Assembly (NCBI GenBank): GCA_023078555.1
Contig: CM041201.1
Span: 7,013,172 to 7,077,171 of the forward strand
Length of the DNA stretch: 64,000 bases
Reading direction: 5' to 3'
Origin: Ulva prolifera
Taxonomy: Eukaryota; Chlorophyta; Ulvophyceae; Ulvales; Ulvaceae
Shown piece by piece: positions 29,204-41,900 of the stretch. How positions within the stretch are numbered: position 1 is the first letter of the stretch; each line of letters begins with the position of its first letter. The position numbers and the translations under genes are program-made. A model generated the notes under the pieces. It did not search any database and was not told where the DNA came from. It worked only from the letters and a program-made list of their open reading frames with translations.

Positions 29204-31920
29204 GGACGGACTTTGATTGCTTTATGGTTCTCTCAGGCTTATTACGCTGGATGGTCAGTGGGGGCCAGGCGATTGCAGTCACTGATCGGATCGTGCGCTG
29301 CAGTGCTCAAGCATCTCTGGTGCATGGAGTGCGCGCATGCATGGCGTACCGCATCGTGGGCCTCAGGCCCGGGCTGCTGATGTGCCTCTGTAGCATGGCA
29401 CGCAGCTTGGGTCCGCAGAGGGAGGTTGTGTGCTGCGCGGGCACCTTCCGCGAGGGGGAGCGGGCTGCCCAGCATGCACCTGCCGGGGCGCGGTGTACGT
29501 TGCGGCCCGGCTCGAGCCGATCGTGGCAGTGAAACGCTGCTTGCGAGTGCCTGCACCCCGGCAGCATTTGGACACAGGTCATGCATCACTGGGTTTGCAC
29601 TCGCATGCAACTGTAATGGCCGCAAGCCCAGGTGCCCTGTGCAATATTGGTCCACCAGGCGCCTGTAGCCACTGGCAGCTGCAATGGCAGACGGTACAGA
29701 GTCTCCTGGGAGGAAATACATGCTGGCGCGGCTGCCTTCAATGAGACACCCAGTCATGTGCAGCAAGGTGATGAATTTGTCAACCATAGCGCGTACAAGA
29801 TGCTGCCAGGTTTGGGTGGCACATGCGGATCGGTGACAAGTCTCGGAGCATTTATCTCAGACACAGCATGTACCATGGTTCAACAATGGGGACCCGATGC
29901 GACCCGATGCAGCGCATGCAAGCAACGCACACGGCATGCACGAGGCCAGAGCGCATTTTTGTGGCTGTGGCGCTGCGCTGTCTGCTTGAAGATGTCGGCA
30001 TGATCTGCAGGACCTGCAGGACAGACACTGACCGAGCGCGATCGAAGCGTACGAAAGCAGGCCAAGGATGGCAGGACTCGAATCACGGACGCAAGCACAT
30101 ACACAAGAACAGATTGCTTTATCTCGATGTAAGATACGCTCGCTGTGCAAGCTCTGGGCACTGACTGGGAGGCACACCGTCATGAAGGGCCACTACGCTC
30201 GTGTGGTTACAACACAGCTGTACACATCCCTGTGTTCAGACGAAGAAGAATCTGTACTAAGCATGACATGGAGCAATGCATGCAAGCAGATTGCGCGTGC
30301 AGGGAATACCCGCGCTTGTCGACATTTCAGCGTGCACCAGCGGCAAACGCAAGCCCAGCTCACATGCAAGGCGCAGACCCAGACCAGCCCACAATGTGAA
30401 CAGTTTCGCCTGGACGAAGTGGATGCTCTCCTCCATAGGCTACGATGACCAACGCCCGTCTCCAGGTTTTCCAGGCTGCACATTGCGCGTGGCCCCGTCA
30501 AATGCAGCATGCTGCAGGAGGTCCCCAACCCCCGATACACCGTCACGCCTGTACACCTGCGCCTGAACACCCCCCCACACAGCCAGTGCATCACCAGAAG
30601 AAGGAACTCAAACATCTGTGAACAAAGTTCAGGTACCCCGTGGCACGGGGTACGAAGCCGGTGCTGACGCCCGTATGCTGCGACCCTATGCACCACTCAA
30701 TTGATATCAAAACTGAACAGCCACACAAGGGCGACTGCACCTCACCCAAGTAAACTAGATATCTATATAGTCGACTGGGGAGCAGATTCATCTCACGGTG
30801 GCCACATGTGCCCGTCCATACACCACATGCGTTCAAAGTTGACGGCTGCTCCAATGCCCGTACGCACGCCGCATGAGCCAGGAGCTGCTGAAGTGTAATC
30901 AGCTGACGGAGGGGGCGGCTGCCGCAGCCTACCGGCAACACCACCGCGCGCGGCTGATCAGCTCCATGAGGGCACCACACCATGCCATGTACCGGCGCCT
31001 TCAGAATCAACAGCGGCAGAACCAGCAATTGCTCGGCACGCTCTTGCAGCACCCCCCCTGCCACCCCCTCTGCCACATGCATGGTGCACCCCAACAGGCG
31101 GCCGCAGACGGGCCCAACGCCGCCCCATGATGAGGTTGTCGGCCCTATCGTATGAGGCTGCCTGCGCTGTGTACTCTGTGAGGCCGCCTGCAGTGTGGCC
31201 GTGGCAGGTCGGCCGCGGGACTGTGACCCCCCTCAGTCACACGCGCAGACCCCTTGCGGAACGCCTGCGCTGCATCCTACCGGCAAGACCTCCCACCGTG
31301 CCGCCATGTGCACCATAGCAGTGGGCGGCCGCGCATAGCCCACACCGGAAGTCGGCCGTGGCTGCATGGCCGGGTCGATCGAGGTGGTACGGCAGCGACC
31401 CTGGTGAGCTCGCACGGGCAGGGCTGTGTGAGCTGATAGCATCCGGGCTGGGGTTGCAGTGAGCAGCATGTGGCTGCCTGTACCCGCACCGCATCGGGCG
31501 TTGCCTTCCGTGTGCTGGGTGTGGCGCCTCGCCAAAGTGGGCATTGGCCGCAGCACCCCGAGGGGCGGGGAGAACACCCACGCACAGAGACCATTGATCA
31601 GGACACAGCCGGCGGCGGCATCTTGAGCAAGGCTGTCAAGGGGGCGGCCGAGCAGCGCCACCGCCGCGTCCGAGGGCATACTGAGGGGCCAGCACACCTT
31701 GTTGGAAGCCCCGCTGCAGCATCACCGTGCAGACTGGCCTGGCCGATGGCGTGCTACGACACAAGGTTGCCTACAGGGCTGGTGGTGTTGTGTATCCGGC
31801 AGATGTGCTCGTGCAATCACATGTTGCAGGCTAGCGATGCAGCCTCACAAACCTGTGAACATATGGCGTGGGTGGAATCATGCATGCAAGATGGACGTCA
31901 TCAAACGAAGGTGCTAGGGC
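29204..31920. other. gene-poor region, nothing recognised
   Basis: Frames up to 181 codons occur on both strands (29,242-29,787 minus; 30,193-30,696 minus; 31,470-32,006 plus), but they overlap each other antisense and carry no motif I recognise. Confidence 0.3.
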
Positions 31921-31924
31921 AAAA

Positions 31925-32044
31925 GCGATACAGCACAGGGGATTCCCAGGAGATCACTCAGCCCAGTACTAATCCTGCCCAACCAGGCTTGAGTTGCGAG
32001 TTCTGATGGGATCGCCTGTTTTCCTGGTGGTATGACCGTATCAC
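31925..32044 (-). rRNA. 5S ribosomal RNA gene (copy C)
   Basis: A 120-nt 5S sequence on the minus strand, differing from copies A and B at about one or two bases (AACTCAAGCC instead of AACTTAAGCC). Helix I ends and promoter boxes are intact. An A-run at 31,921-31,924 gives the TTTT terminator on the transcribed strand. The flanks do not obviously match the 5S units at 12 and 18 kb. Confidence 0.92.
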
Positions 32045-32059
32045 ATCCGTGATTCCGGA

Positions 32060-34680
32060 GAATACAAATATCAACTGCACGAAATTGTTCTCACAACGCA
32101 CAAGACAAACAGGAATGAGTTCATCGTCGCGTTGAAACACACGGCATCGCTTTCCTGAGCATTAATGTCTCTCTGCGAACAAACGGTCCAGCACTCCTCG
32201 CGGCGCTGCGCTGCGTTGCGGTCTGACGTAGCTATGCGCACCGCATCCGCCAGGAGCAGAGATCTTTCACACTATGCGTTGAGAAGCAGCGAATATATTG
32301 TGAAGCAGCAGATATGGTGTAACTCTGTGAACTGCACTTCTGACGGCGCTGTAGCAGTACTAGTGCAGGTCTCCATCCCGGAGCGCTGGTCAGCCAGATG
32401 CGCTATCCATCCGGCACGAGGTTCGACGACCACTGCTAAATAGTCCAGCGATAAAAGTCGCTGTAGGGCGGGGTCAGGCTCCGAAGGCCATGCTCCGCTG
32501 GTATAAAGGCCGCTTGCGACGCTTGTATTTCTCACGGAACCACACGTAGAGCCATGCATTAGCATGTGCACTTTGCACCGACCAGGCCTGAGCTCCCATT
32601 GACTCCCTCAGGTTGGCACCAAGGGTTAGCGGGCTCCTTCACCGCCGGCCCTGCTTTGCAGAGGTCATATTGGCTGCACTAGTGTCATATGTGATGCACG
32701 TCCCTGCAATTGTCGCTTCGTTTGACCCCTTGGCCCACACACCATCGTCACGCAGTATCAGTGGCTTGCTACAGCATGCTAGATGGTACAGTGCTTGCCT
32801 GTCAAGGCACGTCGAACACATCTGCAGATGCCAGCATTTCAAAATGCGGCCATGTCTGACCGTGCATCTGCTTGGGACTCTGCTGTCCCATGCCCACTGT
32901 GATTGTAGCGAAAACTTATATTGTTCTCTCACTGCAGTGCTCGTGGGCGAAGCATCTGGACCACCGGCTAGGGCCCCTCCCCCTCTACAGGAGCATCGAA
33001 TCTTGGGCCACATTGCTGTGGACTTGAGGTGAAGACTCCTGTGCAATAGTGGTGCCACACTTCTGCCTTGGAAGCTTGTTCCTTACACTCAGATGGAGCA
33101 GCAATGATGACCTGCACGATATCCGCCAGCTGATGCCCTGCCAAGCATGACGAACACTGTACTCCAGGTCTCGGGCTCCACACCCACCACCAGAGTGGCT
33201 TATGGTGCGTGGAGCAGACGTCATGCTTAGTCCTTAGCAGTGGCATCGCAACGCTTCGGTCACCGGTTGTTTACCGACAGTCGAGGGCAGGGGTGAGCAG
33301 CACCCGCAGAGCTGGTGATTTGTGGGAGTGTGACGCATTGCAACCACACAGCATTGACAAAGTCTGGCCTGACCATGCAGTGGGCGCGCTGTTGCCTCAC
33401 GCTGCTCAGCCCGTGTGTGCCTCGTCCTTAGGCTGGTCATTGCAGCTTAAAAGAACTTACACAGACCAATCGTGCATCACCGCCAGACCCATCAGGGCAT
33501 CAGGCTCCGCCCCTCATGGAACGGACACGCCACAGACACACTCAGCATCAGCCAGGACACGCCCGTCAGCGACAGCGACCTGTGCAGGACTGCTCATAAC
33601 ACCACCAACGTGGATCTGCCCATTGTGCTGCAGTCGTGGCGCTCCACGCTGCAGCCATCCCCTTGCGCTGCAGCAATGTCCTCAGGGTGATGGAGTTACG
33701 GATGCGCTGCGAAGGCAGTCTGGGCATCAGGATTGCGGCTGTGACGCAATGCAGCCCTGGGTGCCATGCTGCGCTTTCGATCTATGGGCCATGCCCTCGA
33801 CCAGGAGAGCATTCTGCAGTCTGCACCGACCTTGTCGGCATAACTTAGTGCCTCACTTGCACCTTATATCCTACTATGTGTACATCCTTCTTTGTCTGTG
33901 ACAGTACAGCCAGATTGCCTGTGTTGCTGCCATTGCGGTGCCTAGAGCTATGGCCAGTGCCTAGAGCTATTGGCTGTTGCCCCTGGGCCAGGCACTGTTA
34001 TGTGCTTTACAGGTTACAAGGTGGCCGCCATTGCGCTCAAGAACGTGTGGTGCAACTTCCCTGTGCCGCCCTGATGCGAGGGCTCGTGCTGTCGTCGCTC
34101 GCTGAGTCGCCCGGTACCGGTCGCGGCGACTTGGGCATGGAGCGGTCTCGGGGAACTGGTGCGAGCCGATCGACTTGCGGCAATGAGAAAGAGGTTCTCA
34201 AGTGTACAATCATATACACATCGGCCTAGCTATATACCTTTGGCAGGTGCATGCCAGCAGGTGAGCTTCGCAGCCTGGCTCGGATCATGGAGCGAGATGC
34301 ACGGTGTAGTGCTAGTCGCACTGGTATGCAGCAGCAAATGTTCAAGAAGAAATTATACCATTTCCGAGCGGCATCCTCTATTTTGCTTACAATTCAACAC
34401 TCCTCTCTGCAAGTGCATGCCACATGGGCATTCGCTGACGTGTACGTTATGAAAGCCTGCTCGCCTGCTTGATATGTGAGAGTTCTCATGGCAATTACTG
34501 GGCACTCGGGTGAGCTCGTGTGCATCATTTTGTTGTTCCAGCGGTCGTTCGCGGTGCTACGGCTGGTCCTCGATCATTACGACAGCATCGACGTCATTGG
34601 TTCGCCATTATTTCGCACCTCAGCACGCGTACAAGAAACAGTCACCTTCGTCATTCTTCCAGCTGTAGCTAGTTTCATTC
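32060..34680. other. gene-poor region, nothing recognised
   Basis: No family motif in any frame. A 230-codon plus frame (33,209-33,901) has composition unlike the confident genes. The part after about 34,500 is probably promoter and 5' UTR of the acyl-CoA oxidase gene. Confidence 0.3.
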
Positions 34681-34689
34681 ATACTAACG

Positions 34690-37600
34690 ATGGCTAACCA
34701 GCGGGTGGCGGTGCTCGCCGGCCATTTCGATCCGAGCTCACGGCATGAGCATCTGCCTGCAGCTTTAGCGCCTTACTGCAGGTAAACATAGCCTCCAACA
34801 GCACATGTTATCTCTAATTCATGTAGCGCTCTAGTTTGAATGCGTTTGGTCGGTGGAGATGCGGGGGTTGTCTAACGACGTCGTGCACGCAGGGAGCTAC
34901 AACGGCTCCTGGATCACGACAACCATGAGCACAGGCAGCAGATGAAAGACTTCATGAATAAGCCCATCTTCATCCCGTACGTTGACTGCTCTCTATGAAC
35001 ACGCGTGATGGATGTACACGCACTTCACAGTTGGCCGCAATGCAGGCAGTACGATATCGATTTGAGGAAGGAGAGAGAGGTATCATTAGAGCAGCTGCAG
35101 GAGCTGTGTCGCGCTGGTTTTATCTCTGTCCTCGACTTCAAGAACAATCCGCTGAGAATATTTGCTGCACACGAGTGTGCTGCACTATGTGGAGATGGCT
35201 CCTTGGGAACTAAGATGACCGTGCAGGTGCTCCAGTCCAGGCGTCACCGGAACTGAACGAACCGCTAGCCCACACCTTCCTTTTTCCGATGGCTTTTGTA
35301 GTGCAACCTCAACCTGCTGATGAGCCGCTGTCATGTGCAGTTCAACCTGTTTGGGGGCTCTGTCCTCAAGCTCGGAACTGAGAGGCATCACGGCGACTTC
35401 CTGAGGCAGATTGATGATGTCAGCAGCATAGGCTGCTTTGCACTCACTGAGCTGGGGTGCGCCTACTCCTCCTGTGGCCTTCACCAGGGCTTGCGACTTG
35501 GTATGGCATCTGCAGTAGTGGTACCTGCACAGTCCGCTGCACGCCCACAAAGTGGATCACCGAGGTCCAGGCGCATGGCCTGTGTTCACACATCTGACGC
35601 GTCCGCACTGTCCTCGAACAGCACAGCCTCCCTCGCCACCCCATGTCCCATCAGCTGCACCGCGACACGCTAAGCGCGAAATGTTAATTGCTGAAAACCT
35701 ATCTCAGCCGCTGGGCAGCGAGACACAAGCGGCCAGATCCTTGCTTCTGCGCTCCGAAATACAGGCAGCAAGCGCCACTGCTCAACCCACATGCCCTGCC
35801 ACACACTCCTGCCGAATCATGGTCGTCGCTACTTGCTGCTGTGCCACACCTCACGCGGCGATTCCTCTCCGCCTCCTGCCGGCCGCATGCCCCACAGCCC
35901 TCATCCGGCAGCGCAGGCACAGCAGCGCTGAGTCCATACTCGGTCCACCACCGTGCTCCTGCCCCACACTGAGCCCGGCATGACCGCATACTCTGCGGCA
36001 CCGATGCCTCTCCATCCTCGAGGCCCCTCCAGGCTGCCCGTCTTCGCGCTCGCCACTCCAACGCGCAGCCTGTGGCCGTCAGCAGGCCAGCGCTCGCGCC
36101 GATCGCACCACCGCGGTGCGCGCATGAGCAGCGCGGCGTGCAGGTACGGCAACAACGCAGTCGAGATGGAGACGACGGCGACGTGGGACGCCGCGGCGGC
36201 GGAGTTCGTCATCGACACGCCCTCCACGCTCGCCCAGAAGTACTGGATCACGAACAGCGCGATGCATGCGCAGTGGGCGGTGGTGTTTGCGCACCTGCTG
36301 GTCGGCGGCCGCGACGAGGGCGTGCATGCGCTGCTCGTGCGCATCCGAAGCGCCGACATGCGGCCGATGCCGGGTGTGCGCATCGAGGACATGGGCCACA
36401 AGCAGGGCCAAAACGGGTGCGCCACTCCCCCGCACGCCGCAGATCCTCTACAGCATGCATGCCGCACGCCTCATGCCGCTGCAGCCGTGCCACAGGGTCA
36501 GATTCGTAAGCGCGCACGCACTGCCTCGCTGAGCCCAGGAGGGTGCCTGTTGAATTGCGTGCATTGTCTGGAGGGGGTTTCTCGGTGGGTTTTTCCCTCG
36601 GCATATGTGGTCCTGGTTACACAGAGTTGTCAATGCCCCAAGAGGACACGGCTCAGATCATCCGGATTGAACCTACTTGACTACTGCAGTGTGGACAATG
36701 GCAAGCTGTGGTTCTCCGGCGTGCGCGTGCCGCGCACCGCGCTGCTCAACGCCAGCTCCGACATGTCCCCGGCCGGAGCGTTCTCCTCCGCCGTGCCGCG
36801 GCCGCGCGACCGCTTCCTGCGCGTCGCCGACCAGCTCCTCTCCGGCCGCCTCTGTATCGCGGCGATGGCGCTCGCGATGAGCAAGGCCGCCGTGACGATC
36901 GCGGTGCGGTACAGCGCGACGCGGCTGTGCGTCGGGCCGGCCGGGAAGAGCGACACGGCGATCCTGGACTACCAGCTGCAGCAGAACGCGCTCATGCCGA
37001 TCCTCGCGTCGACGGTCGCGCTCAACATCGGCCTGTCGTACGTGAAGGAGCGGTGGGCAGCCGCCAGCGGCTTCAATGGCGAGCAGGTGCGCCGCCCTAC
37101 CTGTGTCTGTGCGTGATCGTGGCACGGACGAGTCGCTGTCCCGCGGCCGTGTGTTCCGGGAAGCACGTTCATAACAGACCTATACAGCACAAGGATGGGC
37201 ACAGGATGCGTGTGTGGCGTGTGCGTGGTCGTGCAGGGGGTTGCCGCTGTGCGTGTGCTGCTTCATTCTGCTTACGACGCTGCGCACGTGGCCCCACGCG
37301 GCCCTCCCATCCTCTGATGCAGTGTCAACCCCCCCCGTCCGAGTGTGACCGGCAGGTGTGCGGTGTGTGCTGCTGTCTGTGGGTGTGCGAGACGCGGGAG
37401 CGCGGCGCGGGTGCAGGTGAGCGCGCGGGAGGCGCAAGACGTGGTGATGCTGTGCTGCGGCATCAAGCCGCTGTGCGGCTGGAACTGCGAGCGCGCCGGC
37501 AGCGTGTGCCGCGAGCGCTGCGGCGGCCAGGGCTACCTCAGCTGCAACCGCTTCGGCGACATCATCGGCTTCGCGCACGCCGCCGTCACCGCGGAGGGCG

Positions 37601-38747
37601 ACAACCGCGTCCTCATGCAGAAGACCGCGAAGGAGCTGCTCTCCATGGCCGCCGGCGACGCCGCGACCCAGGCGCGCCTCAAGGCCGCCCTCGCGTCCTC
37701 CCGCGCAGTGCGCCCCCCTCCCCGCTGCGTCGCTCGCAGGCGCGCGCAGCGCCGCGCCCCCGCCTGATGCGGCTGTGCTGCTGCGCTCGCTTTGCCCATC
37801 ACTAACGGCTGCAATGCCCGACAGTCAAATACATTTCCTGGTACTCTACTGCGGTGCTCTGCCGTACAATGGCCCGAAAAATTGTACGCAGTTCCCCTCA
37901 CCAACTCCCCTCCGTCGAACTCTGACGGTGGGCTACCGGGCGCAGGCGGATGTGACAAGCGCAGCGGCGCTGGTGCACCTGCTGTGTGTGCGGGAGGCAC
38001 GGCTGGTGGCGCGGCTGCAGGCCGCGATGGCCGGCGCCGGCGCCGCCATGTTTGACACGTGGATGAAGCGCTGCAGCGACCTCGTGCAAGACACGGCAGA
38101 GGCGTACATCTGGCACGTGGTGGTGGCCGCCGGCCAGCGCAGCCTGCGCGGCGCGTCGCGGCAGCTGCAGCCCGTGCTGGCCGCTGTGCTGCGGCTCGAC
38201 TGCTTGTGCCGCGTGAAGCAGAGCCTGCCGTGGTTCATGATGGAGGGCCTCCTCTCGATTGCGGAGGCGGAACAGGTGCGTTTTATTCCTGTTGTTCCTG
38301 CGTATGGACGCGTGCGGGCTATGCAGCTGAATCTGCTTTCTGGTGGAAACAGCGAGGCGGCATGTGTGCGCGCGAGTGCACATAGCCATGGGTCTCGGGC
38401 GCGTGGTGCTGCAATTTGAATCAGTCACCTGCACACAATCACTGCACCAAAGGGGTGGTGTCCGCACTCACCTGTGGCCTTGTTGGCTTGTGCCAATGGC
38501 ATCTGTGCGCATGTCGATGTTGTTGAGCAGCTGTGCCGCTGGATGGTCACGTCGGTTGAGGGTGCGGTGGTGCGTGCAGATCGTGGCAGCCGTGCCGGAG
38601 CTGTGCCGGGAGGTCGGCAGCGAGGCGGTTTCGCTCGTGGATGCCTTCGGCATCCCTGACCACCTCCTCGCGGCACCCATCGCAGCCGACTGGGTCAAGT
38701 ACAACCGCGTGGACAACCGCGGGGAGCTCACGGGGAGCAACTGGTAG
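34690..38747 (+). CDS. ACX: peroxisomal acyl-CoA oxidase, ACX2-like, nine exons
   Basis: Exons are 34,690-34,781; 34,893-34,976; 35,046-35,226; 35,341-35,456; 36,144-36,416; 36,690-37,086; 37,417-37,707; 37,946-38,275; 38,580-38,747. They sum to 1932 nt (643 aa), close to the usual 660-690. The enzyme performs the first oxidation of peroxisomal beta-oxidation, converting acyl-CoA to trans-2-enoyl-CoA and H2O2 with FAD. Visible family motifs are [13 protein letters not shown] (created by splicing), INTP-like [31 protein letters not shown], and [10 protein letters not shown]. The catalytic Glu region [11 protein letters not shown] follows, and [15 protein letters not shown] ends the protein. 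No SKL-type C-terminus exists (ends GSNW). Instead residues 5-13, RVAVLAGHF, fit the PTS2 consensus, as in plant ACX2. Intron 5 (36,417-36,689) contains a dispersed repeat. Confidence 0.92.
36607..36680 (-). repeat. short dispersed repeat, copy 2 (in ACX intron 5)
   Basis: A diverged reverse-complement copy reading GTGGTCCTGG, AGAGTTGTCAATG, GGACACGGCTCAG. It is the same element as at 20,660 and 55,525. Confidence 0.55.
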
Positions 38748-38939
38748 ACGGCGCCGACTGTACTCGACATGGCGCTCCTGCCAAAAGCTGTTCGTGTTGC
38801 TCGTGGGTGCTATGATTCCTGACTGGGTGAAGCCGGACAGCGGGTCGGTGGCTGCGGAGGGTGTGTTGGAAATCCGATTACATCGATCTAGAATCTAGCT
38901 GTGCATGCTTGTAAACCTCAACTGCAGCACTAATACCGC

Positions 38940-41900
38940 TCACTCTGCCTCCTGCGAGGCGGCCTCGTCGCCCTCGTCTACGTCAGGCCACGCGATGTTG
39001 CCAAAGTACTGCAGCGCTGGCACCCCCCGCACCTCAAGGTCCAGCAGCGGCGCCTCCCTCACAGTCAGGTCCCGCAGGTCTGCGTTCTCCCGCACAAACT
39101 GCAGAGCCCGCTGCTGGTCTTGCCTCCGGGACTTGAGGAACTTCTCCGTGGCATCGTCATCAACCTGCAGACCGTCTCCTTGCAAGCGTCACAGCCCACA
39201 GCACGAGAGAGGCATTGGTGGAGCAGAGGCTGAGCTGTCATACATCCACCTGTTGCGAGTGGCTGCGTTCCCTGACAATTGAAATAGCTATGCGAGTGCT
39301 GGAGGTAGTGGATTAGCACGACCGATACTGTCTGACAATCTGTCACAGACTGTCACAGACTTTGTGTTCTGCCGCCCTGTGGACAGCTCGTAAACGCTTC
39401 ACACAGGCACGACCTCTTCAGGTGGCGCGGCCGCCATGTGCCTGGGAGCAGGGCGCACCAGTTGGTTCACTATGATCCTCTTGACGGGCACGTGCTCCTT
39501 CTGCAGGCTCGTCGCGAGGCGCTCGCTCTCCGCCATCGCCATCACGGTCGGGATGGTGACGATCACAAACTCCGTCCGGTCCTCGTCCCGGAACAGCTGC
39601 CGCGCCTCCTCCATCGACTCCTGCACCAGCCGCCGCCTCGCCCCGGCACTCCCTCCACACAGTGACGTCTACTGCAATCTCTCACACCTGAGAACGAAGG
39701 CTCGCGCTTTGACCACAGCAACGCCCGCTGCAGCTATGCGCTGGCTCAGTCTTGACACCATCGCGGCATCCGACGGTCCGGGTGCACAATCTCAACTGAT
39801 GCATAACAATGATCTCATCATCTCGACTGATGCATAACAACTGATGCATCCTCACAGAGGCCAACGGACAGAGAGTTGCCAGCACACTGCATTCACTCCA
39901 AACCCCACGCGACCGAAGCCGCAAAGCAACGCCCAAGCGAAAGCAGGCAATCGCCGAAGCGGTCTGCTGCACACAATTCGTTCACATGACAGGTACGGCC
40001 AGGCACGGGGCGCACCTGCAGCTGCTCCAGGCTCTGCATCGCGGTGTCCACCGACTTGCCGGACTTGCCGGAGAAGAAGTTTGTGACCCCGGACACCGCG
40101 TTCGAGATCGCGAAGCGCAGCCGTACCACCTTGCCGACGCCGGTGTTGAGGAAGTCCGGCAGCGTCAGCAGCCGCAGCGTGTGGCCCGTCGGCGCGGTGT
40201 CAAACACGACGCAGCGGAACTGCGCGTAGTCAGGGTTCTTCATCAGCCGCACCACCTGCCCGATCGCCACCGCCTCGTCGACGCCCGGAGGCGGGTTGTC
40301 CAGCAGTTCCCCGAGGTTCAGGTCCTGTGGCAGTAGGCACGCGGCTCAGCGCTAGCGACGGGGCTGCGAGAAAATGCAGTAAGAGCGCCAATCCATGCGG
40401 TCGGGGATGACGAGCCAAGAGCGGCGGCGCACAACCGCATGTGCGGTGGCTGCGGGCTGGCGGGGGGCTCTGCACCTGTCCCCATGCGCATGCATGCACG
40501 CTGCGCCCGCGTGCCTCGGCACCCATCGGCTGCAGCCCTGCCCCCCAGCCCCCTCCTGGCGGCGTACCCTGTCCCAGAGTGGTTTGTAAACTCAAGTCAA
40601 GCAGATCTCGATTTACTGGGCCGTATGCTTTACAGGACATTGACAACTCTGATGACCGGGGCCCCATGCCGTTTGCCGTGTGTCTTTGAGCTGCAGGGGT
40701 AGGGTGCGCACCTGCAGCTGCTCGGCGAAGGAGCCGAGGCCGACGTTCTGGAGGATCGACATCGCCTTGTCGCCGCCGTCCCCGCGCGCGAGCTCCCGCA
40801 GCTCCTCCCGCGCCTTCTCCGGGTCGATCTGCATGCCCCACAGCGGCCGGTCCGTGCCCTGCAGCCGCACCGGCAGCCCCCCCGACACGTCCTGGCCGAG
40901 GGAGTCCGAGAGGGAGTGCGCGGGGTCGGTGGACACGATGAGGGTGGGCACCTCCTGCGTCGCGAGGTGCATGCCGAGGGCTGACGACATCGTCGTCTTG
41001 CCGACGCCGCCCTTGCCCCCGAGCAGGTAGAACCGCCGGTCACCTGCAGGCCGCGCGCTGCCGTTACGTGGCGGGGCAGCCGCTGCTGGGTTCAGGGTGC
41101 ATTCACAGCAACCCTGATGGACGCCGTCCGACCCGGCGCTGGCTCGGGTTTCTGCATCCGCCGATACTGTCCATGGGCACGGCTGCTGCTGCGGCCCTAC
41201 GCAGGTGGGTGCGAGGGAGACCAGAACACAGCATCAGGCAGCCAGGTATATCACAGACAGCATTCTTTTCTTCCGTCCCTGGTCACCTCTTCGCACCCAC
41301 AAACATGGCGCCCAGCGACGCACACCGGGCATGCCGCGAGAGTCCGGCACATGCTACGTGATCATGCATGCATGCACACATCCATACATCCGGCAGGGCT
41401 GTGGTACGCGCTTGTGCCCGGCCTAGTGCCATGGATGAGTGAGTGGATTTGCAAGTGAATTCCGAGAAACGGCTCCATGCCCGGCCTCTGTCCTTTGTAA
41501 CCACATCCACACGCACATGCACCGTGGGGCGACCCGGTGGTTCAGTTGCTTTGTGTTGGTGCTCTGCCATAGGACGGCCCGAGATCTTGTAACATGTGTA
41601 ACCACATGCATGGCATAGGGGGGAGGGGGGGGGGGGCGCACTGCTGCGCACGAGGCCCTCTCCCGCGCCGGTGGCCGGAAGCGGCACCCCCGCCCACACG
41701 GCCCCGGCGACGTACTGCAGCGCCGGCAGCCCCCGAACCTCCAGGTCGAGCTGCCGGCCGCGCACGACCTCCAGCGGCGCAAGGTGCGGGCTCTCCTCCA
41801 GCATGCGCAGCGCGGCGGCCTGCTCCTTGAGCTTCATGGAGAGGTACCGGTCGCCCATGTTCTCGCCGATGACCTGGTTGACGATCATGGTCGTGACCGG

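Noticed and set aside
33209-33901. 230-codon plus-strand frame as a gene
   Set aside because: Composition is unlike the confident genes, there are no motifs, and antisense frames are also open.
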